Assembly (NCBI GenBank): GCA_031289165.1
Contig: JAITPZ010000111.1
Span: 1-8,169 of the forward strand
Direction of reading: 5' to 3'
Length of the DNA stretch: 8,169 nt
Origin: Synergistaceae bacterium
GTDB taxonomy: Bacteria; Synergistota; Synergistia; Synergistales; Aminobacteriaceae
How positions within the stretch are numbered: position 1 is the stretch's first letter; each line of letters begins with the position of its first letter. Under the pieces are notes generated by a model. The model saw only the letters and a program-made list of their open reading frames with translations, made no database searches and was not told the origin of the DNA. Made by a program: the position numbers and the translations under genes. This document shows, piece by piece, positions 1 to 6,373 of this stretch.

Positions 1-150
1 AATGGTGGGACAGTGTTCAAGGGCGGCTTCGTTGGGAACAACAGCTCCACCACCCTCGATGGCAAAAACAACAGGAGCGAGAACGAGGTAAAACCGGACA
101 TAGAGTATGACCGTGGAACAGGTGGGCCTGTACAGAATATTATTCCGTAG
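1..150 (+). CDS. C-terminal fragment of a Gly/Asn-rich, possibly surface, protein
   Basis: An open frame enters from the left edge and ends at TAG (148-150), giving the last 49 residues of a longer protein. The segment is rich in Gly, Asn, Ser and Thr and contains GGFVGNNSSTTLDG. This is reminiscent of the short GLUG-type repeats (GG-x-VG-N) found in large bacterial surface proteins and adhesins. The last 25 residues are more charged and carry no repeat, no outer-membrane beta-strand ending in Phe, and no sorting signal. It is the only likely coding sequence on the plus strand and converges on the minus-strand operon that ends at 257. The base composition is less GC-rich than its neighbours. 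The family assignment is tentative because only the tail is visible; the frame could also be a decayed or chance reading. Confidence 0.5.
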   Translation, partial: NGGTVFKGGFVGNNSSTTLDGKNNRSENEVKPDIEYDRGTGGPVQNIIP

Positions 151-191
151 ACGGGCACGGCGTCAATCGGTTGAAAGGTTAGCTTTATCGG

Positions 192-213
192 CCCCCCGGC
201 GCGAGCCGGGGGG
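192..213. terminator. GC hairpin between convergent genes, likely bidirectional terminator
   Basis: A perfect 9-bp stem (CCCCCCGGC at 192-200, GCCGGGGGG at 205-213) encloses a 4-base loop that reads GCGA, a GNRA-type tetraloop, on the plus strand. It sits in the 106-base gap between the plus-strand ORF ending at 150 and the minus-strand operon ending at 257, where a shared terminator is expected. Neither strand has a good U-tract after the stem, so it may act as an RNA 3'-end stabiliser or need Rho. Confidence 0.5.
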
Positions 214-256
214 TACGCCACACTTCAGGCGGCGGCGGGGGGTTCGGTGTCAGCGG

Positions 257-724
257 TCACTCCGCCGGGTTTTCTTCGGGGTTCGGCCTTATTTCTATTT
301 CTTCTTCGGAGGGGACGCCGCCTTCAACGCGGAAGGCCCTCATCACAGGGGGATCCTCCGCAAGCGAGAGGATCAGGTAGCTCGCCGCGGGATCACGGGC
401 AAAACGAATATCCTCTTCCGACAGGCGCGCCGGGCTTTCGGGGTGGGAGTGGAAGTTGCCCAGCGGCGTCAGGCCCTTCGCGCGCATATCCTTCACCGCG
501 GCGAGCTGTTCGCGGGGATCTATTGAAAAGTGCCGGCGACTGGCGTCGATGTTGGCGGTGAAGTAAACTTTTTCGACAACCCGGACGCCTTCGCCGGCGG
601 TTCCCGCGAGAAGGCCGCAGGCTTCTTTGGGAAATTCGGCCTTCGCATGGTTCAGAATAGCCTCGTAATCGGAATTTCTGATCCGTATGCGAGAGTTCTT
701 CGGCGCTTCCGGCGAAGCGCTCAC
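257..724 (-). CDS. M67 family (JAMM/MPN+) metallopeptidase, HcyD/QbsD/Mec+-like
   Basis: This 155-residue protein is a zinc-dependent JAMM-domain peptidase, the bacterial type that cleaves after the Gly-Gly end of ubiquitin-fold sulfur carriers. The full motif is visible: Glu34 in PKEACGLLAG, then His92-Ser-His94, seven residues, Ser102, two residues, Asp105. The two His and the Asp are the expected zinc ligands. The length suits a stand-alone bacterial JAMM domain, and there is no signal peptide, so it should be cytosolic. The GTG start at 724 overlaps the stop of the upstream adenylyltransferase gene in GTGA, with GAGG about 8 bases upstream, so the two are translationally coupled. By analogy with HcyD of Wolinella succinogenes and QbsD of Pseudomonas, it would trim residues after the carrier's Gly-Gly and/or release a finished product from the carrier. 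The family call is firm; the exact substrate is inferred from the neighbouring carrier, which ends in Gly-Gly-Gly-Arg-Gly. Confidence 0.93.
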   Translation of the reverse strand: MSASPEAPKNSRIRIRNSDYEAILNHAKAEFPKEACGLLAGTAGEGVRVVEKVYFTANIDASRRHFSIDPREQLAAVKDMRAKGLTPLGNFHSHPESPARLSEEDIRFARDPAASYLILSLAEDPPVMRAFRVEGGVPSEEEIEIRPNPEENPAE

Positions 725-1527
725 AGCGCCGCCTCGCAGGCGGGCGCCGCGTAGTCGAAGGGCTTCGTGATCGAGGGGTTCTCGCCGCAGACGGCGCAGT
801 CGCTCCGTCTAGGCAGCGCAATTCTGCGAAATTCCATCTTCAGAGCGTCGCAGGTCAGGAGAGCGCCCGTCAGCAACCCGCCCGTACCGACGATGTACTT
901 GACGGCTTCCATCGCCTGGAGGCTTCCAATGACGCCGCCCATAGCCCCGACGACTCCGGCCTGCCGGCAGGTGGGCGTCGCGTCGGGCGGAGGGGGAGAC
1001 TCGAACACGCAGCGATAACAGGGGCCCTGTCCCGGAACGTAAGTCATGAGCTGCCCCTGAAATCGGATGATGCCGGCGTGGGAGAAGGGCTTGCGCGCCA
1101 ACACGCAGGCGTCGTTGATCAAAAATTTGGCCGGGAAATTGTCGGTGCCGTCGATGATGAAATCATAATCCCCGATCAGGTCCAGCACGTTATCCGCGGC
1201 GACGAAGGTTTGGTGCTCCCTCACCCGAACATCCGGGTTGATGGCCTCCATCGCCTCGCAGGCCGATTGAACCTTGGGTCTGCCCACGTCCGCCGTCCTG
1301 TGGATCACCTGCCTTTGCAGGTTGGAGAGATCCACGCTGTCGGCATCGGCTATGCCGACGGTCCCCACTCCCGCGGCCGCCAGGTAAAGGGCCGCCGGAG
1401 AACCCAGGCCGCCGGCGCCCACTATCAGCACGCGGCTTTCCAGAAGGCGCTTCTGCCCCTTCACCCCCACTTCCCTGAGAATGATGTGCCTGGAGTAACG
1501 CTCCATCTGCTCGTTTGAAAAGGACAT
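721..1527 (-). CDS. ThiF/MoeB/HesA family adenylyltransferase (E1-like, HcyF-like)
   Basis: This 268-residue E1-like enzyme would use ATP to adenylate the C-terminal glycine of a ubiquitin-fold sulfur carrier so that sulfide or a persulfide can displace AMP and give a thiocarboxylate. Visible motifs are the N-terminal RYSRHIILREVG, the nucleotide loop GAGGLGSP (37-44), acidic Asp61/Asp63, NLQRQ with Arg72, Lys85, and IDGTDN (125-130). Structural zinc ligands are CYRC (170, 173) and CAVC (244, 247). Cys187 in the PTCRQAGVVG segment is at the place of the reactive Cys of ThiF/MoeB. There is no rhodanese domain, and the length fits single-domain family members. The ATG start overlaps the TGA of the carrier gene in TGATG, with GGGAGAGG just upstream. 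Flanking carrier and JAMM peptidase genes argue for an HcyF-like role over plain ThiF or MoeB, since no thiazole or molybdopterin genes are visible here. Confidence 0.93.
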   Translation of the reverse strand: MSFSNEQMERYSRHIILREVGVKGQKRLLESRVLIVGAGGLGSPAALYLAAAGVGTVGIADADSVDLSNLQRQVIHRTADVGRPKVQSACEAMEAINPDVRVREHQTFVAADNVLDLIGDYDFIIDGTDNFPAKFLINDACVLARKPFSHAGIIRFQGQLMTYVPGQGPCYRCVFESPPPPDATPTCRQAGVVGAMGGVIGSLQAMEAVKYIVGTGGLLTGALLTCDALKMEFRRIALPRRSDCAVCGENPSITKPFDYAAPACEAAL

Positions 1528-1736
1528 CAGCCTCTCCCGCCCCCCATGAAATAGAGAAATTCGACGCTGTCGTCCTCCTTCAGCAGCGTCGTCTCGAAAT
1601 CTTCGCGTTTTACGAACTCGTCATTTATGGAAACCGAAACGTACAGCGGCGTTTCCACTTTTTCTTCCACTATAAGCCGCGCCACGGTGACTCCCTGCGG
1701 ATAATCCTTTCTGACGCCCGCGATAATCAGGTTCAC
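1527..1736 (-). CDS. ThiS/MoaD-like sulfur carrier with extended C-terminus (HcyS-like)
   Basis: This small ubiquitin-fold (beta-grasp) sulfur carrier has 69 residues from the chosen GTG at 1736 (MNLIIAGVRKDYPQG at the N-terminus). It ends in DSVEFLYFMGGGRG. ThiS/MoaD proteins normally end in Gly-Gly exactly; here Gly-Gly-Gly is followed by Arg-Gly, so the thiocarboxylate-forming end is probably masked and must be exposed by proteolysis. The adjacent JAMM peptidase would do this. The frame stays open to a GTG at 1754 (75 residues), but that start has no ribosome site. The 1736 start follows a G-rich AGGGGGGGAAGG and matches where the ubiquitin fold begins. It lies directly after the ABC ATPase gene and overlaps the adenylyltransferase start by one base. 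The closest described precedents are HcyS (Wolinella methionine synthesis) and QbsE (thioquinolobactin). The acceptor of its sulfur is not in the window. Confidence 0.9.
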   Translation of the reverse strand: MNLIIAGVRKDYPQGVTVARLIVEEKVETPLYVSVSINDEFVKREDFETTLLKEDDSVEFLYFMGGGRG

Positions 1737-1738
1737 AT

Positions 1739-1750
1739 CCTTCCCCCCCT
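1739..1750 (-). promoter_or_regulatory. Ribosome binding site deciding the sulfur-carrier start
   Basis: On the minus strand AGGGGGGGAAGG ends two bases before the GTG at 1736. The G-run lies six bases from it. The alternative GTG at 1754 is preceded by no purine-rich stretch, so this site supports the shorter 69-residue product. Confidence 0.5.
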
Positions 1751-1757
1751 TCACGTT

Positions 1758-2519
1758 TCACGAACAGTTCTTCTTTATAAAATCGAGCTCCGCGATCACG
1801 TCGTCGCGCATTTTCAAAAAATCCGGGCTGGCTCTGTTCCTCCTGCGGGGCAGCGTTACCCGGAAAATTTTCCGCACGCGCCCCGGATCAGGCGTCATTA
1901 CAACGATTCTGTCCGCCAGAAATACCGCTTCGTCCACATCGTGAGTGACAAAAACGATGGTCGTTTTCTTTGCCTCGCACAGGGTGAGGATTTCTTCCTG
2001 CATCGCCATTCTGGTCAGAGCGTCCAGCGAGCCGAAGGGCTCGTCCATGAAAAGGATTTCGGGATCGACCGCCAGCGCCCGCGCAATGGCCACGCGCTGC
2101 TGCATTCCCCCGGATAACTGATGAGGACGATACCCGCCGAAATTTGTGAGCCCCACTCGCCTGATGAGCTCGTCCACCCGTTCGTTTCTTTCTCTTTTCC
2201 CGAGTTTTTGGGACTCCAGCCCCAGCGCCACATTTTTCCTGACGTTTCTCCAGGGCAGCAGGCCGTAATTCTGAAATATCGTGACGTACCGTATGGAGGG
2301 ACCGGAAACTTCCTCTCCATCGATCAGTATCCGCCCCGTCGTCGGAAAGTCAAAACCCGCCATCAGGTTGATGAGCGTCGATTTGCCGCAGCCGCTGGGC
2401 CCCAGAAAACAGACGAACTCCCCCTTTTCAATCGCGAGGTCGATGTCCCTGAGCGATTGATAGTCCAGGTCGTTTTCATTCCTGAAAATTTTGGATACGT
2501 TCGTCAATTCGATAAACAT
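1758..2519 (-). CDS. ABC transporter ATP-binding protein, NitT/TauT (SsuB/TauB/NrtD) family
   Basis: This 253-residue cytoplasmic ATPase powers the importer formed with the next two upstream genes. All nucleotide-binding elements are intact: Walker A GPSGCGKST (40-48), Q-loop Gln83 in IFQNYGLLPW, signature LSGGMQQRVAIARAL (135-149), Walker B ILFMDEP with catalytic Glu160, D-loop SLD, and switch His193 in VTHD. The GLLPW and RNV segments after the Q-loop are typical of nitrate/sulfonate/taurine-type ATPases. The length is normal and no regulatory domain is fused. It starts 4 bases after the permease stop, with CGGAG upstream. Three codons of spacing (stop at 1758-1760, then the carrier frame) tie it to the sulfur-carrier gene. 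The family cannot be resolved to one substrate from this subunit. Confidence 0.95.
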   Translation of the reverse strand: MFIELTNVSKIFRNENDLDYQSLRDIDLAIEKGEFVCFLGPSGCGKSTLINLMAGFDFPTTGRILIDGEEVSGPSIRYVTIFQNYGLLPWRNVRKNVALGLESQKLGKRERNERVDELIRRVGLTNFGGYRPHQLSGGMQQRVAIARALAVDPEILFMDEPFGSLDALTRMAMQEEILTLCEAKKTTIVFVTHDVDEAVFLADRIVVMTPDPGRVRKIFRVTLPRRRNRASPDFLKMRDDVIAELDFIKKNCS

Positions 2520-2523
2520 GCCG

Positions 2524-3312
2524 TCAGCTCCGGCGGATTTCGGGCGAGGGGCCCAGCCCCCATACCCGGTTCACCCATCGCTCGAACAGCACGATGGCTT
2601 TGTCCAGCGCCAGCCCCAGCAATCCGATCGTAATCATGCTGCACACGACCAGGTCCGTGCGGAAACCGTTCCTGGAGTCGATAATCAAAAAACCGAGGCC
2701 GCTCTGCGTGCCCAGCATCTCGCCGGCCACCATGAATATCCAGGCCGCGCCCAGCGCCAGGTGCAGGCCCGTGATAATATTCGGGAAGATAGCGGGAAAC
2801 ACGATTTTGATCATCAGGAACGGCTGTTTTATTCCGAAATTTCGAGCCACTTTCAGGTATATCGGGTCTATCAGCCTGATGGCTGCCACAGTGGAAAGCA
2901 GCACGGGGAAAAATCCGGCCATGAAAATGACCACCGTGGCGGGGACGTCCCCGATGCCGAACCACAGCACGATGAACGGATACCACGCCACGGGAGATAT
3001 AGGGCGCAGAACCTGCACGACGGGCTCGACGACGTCCCACAATTTCGTGAGCCAGCCGAAGAAAAGCCCCAGAACGATCGCCGTCGCGCTCGACGCGAAA
3101 TAACCGATGAAAAATCGTTTCAGCGTCACGATTGCGTGTCGGAAAAGCGCTCCATTCTCTCCTATTTCCTGAAATCCCCGCAGAACTTTTTCGGGAGGAG
3201 GCAGAAGGGCCGGCGGATATCTTCCCGACAGCACCAGCCCCTCCCACAGAGCAAAAAGTATTCCCATTCCAAGCAGAACGTTGAAAAGTTTGACGCTGAA
3301 AACCCCGCGCAT
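2524..3312 (-). CDS. ABC transporter permease, NitT/TauT (SsuC/TauC/NrtB) family
   Basis: This 262-residue inner-membrane permease likely has about six helices. The N-terminal helix is at residues 9-29, with further hydrophobic segments around 66-86, 105-120, 123-145, 182-200 and 222-242. The family hallmark PISPVAWYPFIVLWFGIGD (104-122) is present. The cytoplasmic coupling (EAA-type) loop is seen at 156-178, with ARNFG and a downstream I-x-x-P, where it would dock on the ATPase. ATG at 3312 overlaps the TAA of the binding-protein gene in TAATG. The length and motif order are normal for TauC/SsuC homologues, which usually work as homodimers. Transported substrates in this family include nitrate, bicarbonate, sulfonates, taurine and pyrimidine precursors; the permease does not decide among them. 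Confidence 0.95.
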   Translation of the reverse strand: MRGVFSVKLFNVLLGMGILFALWEGLVLSGRYPPALLPPPEKVLRGFQEIGENGALFRHAIVTLKRFFIGYFASSATAIVLGLFFGWLTKLWDVVEPVVQVLRPISPVAWYPFIVLWFGIGDVPATVVIFMAGFFPVLLSTVAAIRLIDPIYLKVARNFGIKQPFLMIKIVFPAIFPNIITGLHLALGAAWIFMVAGEMLGTQSGLGFLIIDSRNGFRTDLVVCSMITIGLLGLALDKAIVLFERWVNRVWGLGPSPEIRRS

Positions 3313-4304
3313 TATTCCTGTTTCAGCAGATCGGTCGCGACGAATTCCGCGTAAGCCGGCGATTTTTCGAGCAGTTTGTAATTCGCCAGATACCCCGCGA
3401 GCTGATTATAGTCCTCTTCCCTCAGCTCCAGGTCGCTGTAACTGATGGATAGCAGCGAAAATTTCAGGACTTCCGGATTGGCCGACATGTACTGCGACGC
3501 CAGCCTGAAAACGCGCTCATCCTTCCGATCCGTCTCCTGTCCCGCCGTAAGATACCCCCGCAGCAGTTTTTGCGCCGCCGCCCGGTCGTTTTTAATGAAG
3601 TTTCCGTGCAGAATCAAACCGCAGCAGACGGAATTTTTCCAAATCTGATCGGCGGTGAAGAGCAGTTTACCGTTGCCGTTGACGATGGAAATTGCCGCGA
3701 AGGGGTCCGCCACGATGTAACCGGAAACGCGCCCCTCGGCCAGGGCCACCGGCATCTCGGGGGGAGGCAGCACGATCACGTCGAGGTCCTCATAGGCGAC
3801 GCCGGCGCTCTCCAGCAACAGGTGAAGCAGGATGTTCATGGTGGAAAATTGTTCGGGTATCGCCACGGTCTTCCCCTTCAGGTCCGAGGCCTTCCCGATG
3901 TCCTGCGCGACGATCATGGTCGCTCCGTCGCGGTGCGCCAAAGCCGCGGCTTTCAGGTCGATTCCCTGTTCTTTGGCCTTCATGGCGAACTCGATGAACA
4001 TGGTCGCGCCGTCCACGTGTCCCGAGGTCAAAGCGTCCACCAATTCCGGCCATGTGCCGAATTTGATCAACTCGATTTCGATGTCCTGAAATTCATCCCG
4101 CCTGCTCTCCACGTCGTCTTTAAGGACGAACAGCGGTATCGAATGCGTGATCGGCAGGTACGCGATTTTGATCGTTTTGGCCTTCGTCGTCGCGGCCAGG
4201 GAAGGCGACGCAGCCGCGTCAAAAACTCCGATCATCGTCAGAGCGAGCAGCAGCGCAACGATTTGCGGCGACAATCGCCCCGTGTTATTCCAAAGATTTC
4301 TCAA
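3312..4304 (-). CDS. ABC transporter substrate-binding protein, NMT1/SsuA/NrtA-like
   Basis: This 330-residue exported binding protein delivers the ligand to the permease. The N-terminus has a basic start, a hydrophobic core (IVALLLALTMIGVF, 15-28) and candidate AxA cleavage sites near residues 32-38, so the mature protein starts around 33-39. There is no lipobox Cys, implying a soluble periplasmic protein and therefore an outer membrane. The two-lobe NMT1/THI5-like fold is suggested by KIAYLPITHSIPLFV (46-60), the hinge region DLKGKTVAIPEQFS (141-154), and a GYIVADPFAA stretch (195-204) that commonly lines the pocket. An unusual Cys227-Cys228 pair follows IWKNSV, a position where NrtA/CmpA-like proteins often have PC or CC. 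The start is TTG at 4304, supported by a strong AGGAGGAA site. The ligand is unknown; context suggests a sulfur- or nitrogen-containing oxyanion or sulfonate, which is inference. Confidence 0.92.
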   Translation of the reverse strand: MRNLWNNTGRLSPQIVALLLALTMIGVFDAAASPSLAATTKAKTIKIAYLPITHSIPLFVLKDDVESRRDEFQDIEIELIKFGTWPELVDALTSGHVDGATMFIEFAMKAKEQGIDLKAAALAHRDGATMIVAQDIGKASDLKGKTVAIPEQFSTMNILLHLLLESAGVAYEDLDVIVLPPPEMPVALAEGRVSGYIVADPFAAISIVNGNGKLLFTADQIWKNSVCCGLILHGNFIKNDRAAAQKLLRGYLTAGQETDRKDERVFRLASQYMSANPEVLKFSLLSISYSDLELREEDYNQLAGYLANYKLLEKSPAYAEFVATDLLKQE

Positions 4305-4310
4305 AGCAGA

Positions 4311-4318
4311 TTCCTCCT
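4311..4318 (-). promoter_or_regulatory. Strong ribosome binding site for the TTG-started binding protein
   Basis: The minus strand reads AGGAGGAA followed by six bases and TTG (4304). It is the strongest Shine-Dalgarno sequence in the operon and justifies the rare TTG start, which opens a proper signal peptide. Confidence 0.8.
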
Positions 4319-4351
4319 CGATTGTAATTGGTTTTCAGTAAAACAACGCGA

Positions 4352-4370
4352 CGCCTGAGTTTTTCAGGCG
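4352..4370 (-). terminator. Small hairpin overlapping the cooS stop codon, possible partial terminator
   Basis: A 7-bp perfect stem (CGCCTGA at 4352-4358 and TCAGGCG at 4364-4370, 5-base loop) covers the last codons and stop of the cooS-like gene. It is followed in the minus direction after a few bases by TTGTTTT. The U-tract is interrupted and displaced, so it may only attenuate transcription or stabilise the cooS mRNA end. The 59-base gap to the binding-protein gene is the largest in the operon. Confidence 0.35.
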
Positions 4371-6373
4371 GTAAATCCGGCGTTCACGAGGCGCGGGCTC
4401 GATCGTTTTTCTCGCATGTCCCCGACAATTTTGTCCGCCAGGCGGACCGGGTCGAGATCGACGATCATCGACGACCCGAGGGTCGCTCTCGTCTCCTCCG
4501 CGAAATAGCGTTCCACGGACCGCGAACCCTGCAGAGGCGCGTACACCGAGTGATAGGAATTGACGCCCAGCAGCCGAAAGGCCGTTGACGCCGCGAGTCC
4601 CTTTTCGTTCGACCATTCCGGGCTCGCGAAGGCGTAAGGCATATCTTTAATGTCGGCCCCCGCCGCGTCGGCCAGCGCGCGAAACAGCGCCGAGGCGCGC
4701 GCGTTGTCGAGACATTCCCCCATGTGCCATACCGGGGGCAAATCCGGCTGAAGAAATTCGCGCAAAGCCGCCCCCGCCCAACCCTGAGCCGCCCTGTTGC
4801 AAAACCCGAGCTTCAGGAGCGGAAAAGAGGCGCAGCCGTTGGTGAGCACGAGGACGTCTTTTTCGATCAGCCGCCGGCAAAGCTCGACCACGCTTTTTTC
4901 GTAGACGACCCGCGGATTGCTGCACCCCACCAGGTTGGTCACGCCCACGACCCGTCCGCTTTTCAACGCCTCCAGCAGGGGCTTCATGCCGCCAAATCGA
5001 GCGCCGATATTCTCCACTGAAAATCCGATTTCTCCCTCGATTTCGTAAGGAGGGATGTGTACGGGCCCCCCTTTGCGCTCCGCGAAGCTCTCGATTCCCC
5101 TGTGGACGATTTTCCGGGCAAGTTCCCCGGTTTCTTCGAGGTTTCCATGGTCATGGTCGTATCCGTAATGTTCCGCGCCCGGCAGCCGCGCGGAGTCGCT
5201 GGTGGTCACGACTGTGGTCCCGAAGCAACGGGCCACGTCCATAATGGAGGGGAACACGTCCTGAACGTCCGCCACCCAAAGATCGAGCGCGCCCGTCGCC
5301 AGAACGAATTCCGCGCCGACGGCGTTGGACAGGGGAATCACGCCGCCGTAACGGTACATGGCCGACAGTCCGGAACAGCATATCCCGTAAAACTGTATGC
5401 CCTCCGCCCCCTGCTTTCGGGCGAGCTCCGCCATTTCGACGGAGTTCCCCTGCCTGACGACCTCGCTGACCAGCAGCGGGGAATGTCCATGCACCGCGAT
5501 GTTGACATACCCCTGCTTCAACGCTCCCAAATTGACCCTGGCCGTGCTTCTGACGGGCAACCCAAAGAGGCTGTCCATGGCGATGGAGGAGCCCAGCACG
5601 CTGGTCCACGCGAAAGCCAGGCCGCAGCGGTGAAATTGTTTCATGATATTGCGCCAGTCGCCGTCCGTCCCCGTCGTCGTGCGGTGAAAGGCCTCGAATA
5701 CTTCGTGATAGGCGCTGATGGGCAGGATATCCAGATCTTTCCATAACTGAACCCGTTCCGGCGGCGCGAAGGCGTGAAGCGTTTTATGCGCCCCCGACGT
5801 CTGCGACAGATCCTCCAACAGCACGTCCGCCAAATCCGACGCGATCTCCTCGACGGACCGGCCCTCGACGGAGATTCCCAGCTGCGCCGCGGTCTTTCTC
5901 ACCTTTTCGGCGCCGGCGACGGGGATGTGCAGACGTCCCTCCGCCGACGCCTTCAGCGCCAGCATAATCTCGCGTCCTCTGGCGCCGTGGGCCGCGGTCC
6001 CCGCCGCGATCATCCGCAGCAGGTTCCTCGCGACGATCAGATCCGCATCGGCGCCGCACGCGCCCCGCGGGCTTTTTGCCGTGATTTTGCAGGGCCCCAT
6101 CACGCAATTTTTACAGCACGCTCCCGCCAGCCCAAACGTACAATGGGGCTTTTGCCGGTCGAAGCGGTCGAAAACGGTTTCACAGCCCTGCCGCTCCATA
6201 TACAGCAACATCTCGCTGACCGCCGGATCGGGCGTCTGTTCGACGACGGTTTTTTTGTCCGGAAAGGTCTTTTTATAGGCGGCCACGGCCCGGGTATAAT
6301 CCTCGTAACCGTGGTCGCAAGCCGATGCCGCGCCATCATCATGCCTGTGCCGGCAGAATCCCTTTTGCCTCAT
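4364..6373 (-). CDS. cooS: CooS-like Ni-CODH/hybrid-cluster enzyme with altered active-site ligands
   Basis: This 669-residue protein has the full anaerobic CO dehydrogenase scaffold (homodimeric, cytosolic, iron-sulfur). D-cluster Cys78 and Cys86, and B-cluster Cys87, Cys90, Cys95 and Cys106, are all present. C-cluster ligands present are His297, Cys333, Cys484, Cys514 and Cys554, equivalent to CooS-II His261, Cys295, Cys446, Cys476 and Cys526. The ligand matching CooS-II Cys333 is Asp372 (WVADVQDVFPS). The catalytic Lys is kept (Lys591), but the CooS-II Ile567 position is Ala595. Of the histidine proton relay only the first His remains (His129); the other three positions are Arg132, Glu135 and Leu138. 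The N-terminus is about 40 residues longer than in typical CooS and is Cys/His-rich. I chose ATG 6373 because GGGGGAG lies 8 bases upstream; ATG 6400 (678 residues) has no ribosome site. No cooC, cooF or acs genes are adjacent. The fold is certain; CO activity is doubtful. Confidence 0.93.
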   Translation of the reverse strand: MRQKGFCRHRHDDGAASACDHGYEDYTRAVAAYKKTFPDKKTVVEQTPDPAVSEMLLYMERQGCETVFDRFDRQKPHCTFGLAGACCKNCVMGPCKITAKSPRGACGADADLIVARNLLRMIAAGTAAHGARGREIMLALKASAEGRLHIPVAGAEKVRKTAAQLGISVEGRSVEEIASDLADVLLEDLSQTSGAHKTLHAFAPPERVQLWKDLDILPISAYHEVFEAFHRTTTGTDGDWRNIMKQFHRCGLAFAWTSVLGSSIAMDSLFGLPVRSTARVNLGALKQGYVNIAVHGHSPLLVSEVVRQGNSVEMAELARKQGAEGIQFYGICCSGLSAMYRYGGVIPLSNAVGAEFVLATGALDLWVADVQDVFPSIMDVARCFGTTVVTTSDSARLPGAEHYGYDHDHGNLEETGELARKIVHRGIESFAERKGGPVHIPPYEIEGEIGFSVENIGARFGGMKPLLEALKSGRVVGVTNLVGCSNPRVVYEKSVVELCRRLIEKDVLVLTNGCASFPLLKLGFCNRAAQGWAGAALREFLQPDLPPVWHMGECLDNARASALFRALADAAGADIKDMPYAFASPEWSNEKGLAASTAFRLLGVNSYHSVYAPLQGSRSVERYFAEETRATLGSSMIVDLDPVRLADKIVGDMREKRSSPRLVNAGFTA

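Noticed and set aside
721..1754. Assignment of the carrier and E1 as thiamine ThiS/ThiF or molybdopterin MoaD/MoeB
   Set aside because: No thiG, thiH, moaE or other cofactor genes are present, and the extended carrier tail plus JAMM peptidase fit the Hcy/Qbs-type systems better. It is not fully excluded.
2504..3247. 247-codon minus-strand frame overlapping the permease in another frame
   Set aside because: Composition is Arg/Gly/Ala-rich and lacks hydrophobic helices; the overlapping frame encodes the clear permease.
1515..4358. Long plus-strand open frames (about 170-290 codons) opposite the ABC transporter genes
   Set aside because: They are antisense to genes with intact family motifs, give Arg/His/Gln-rich compositions without recognisable domains, and are typical artefacts of GC-rich DNA.
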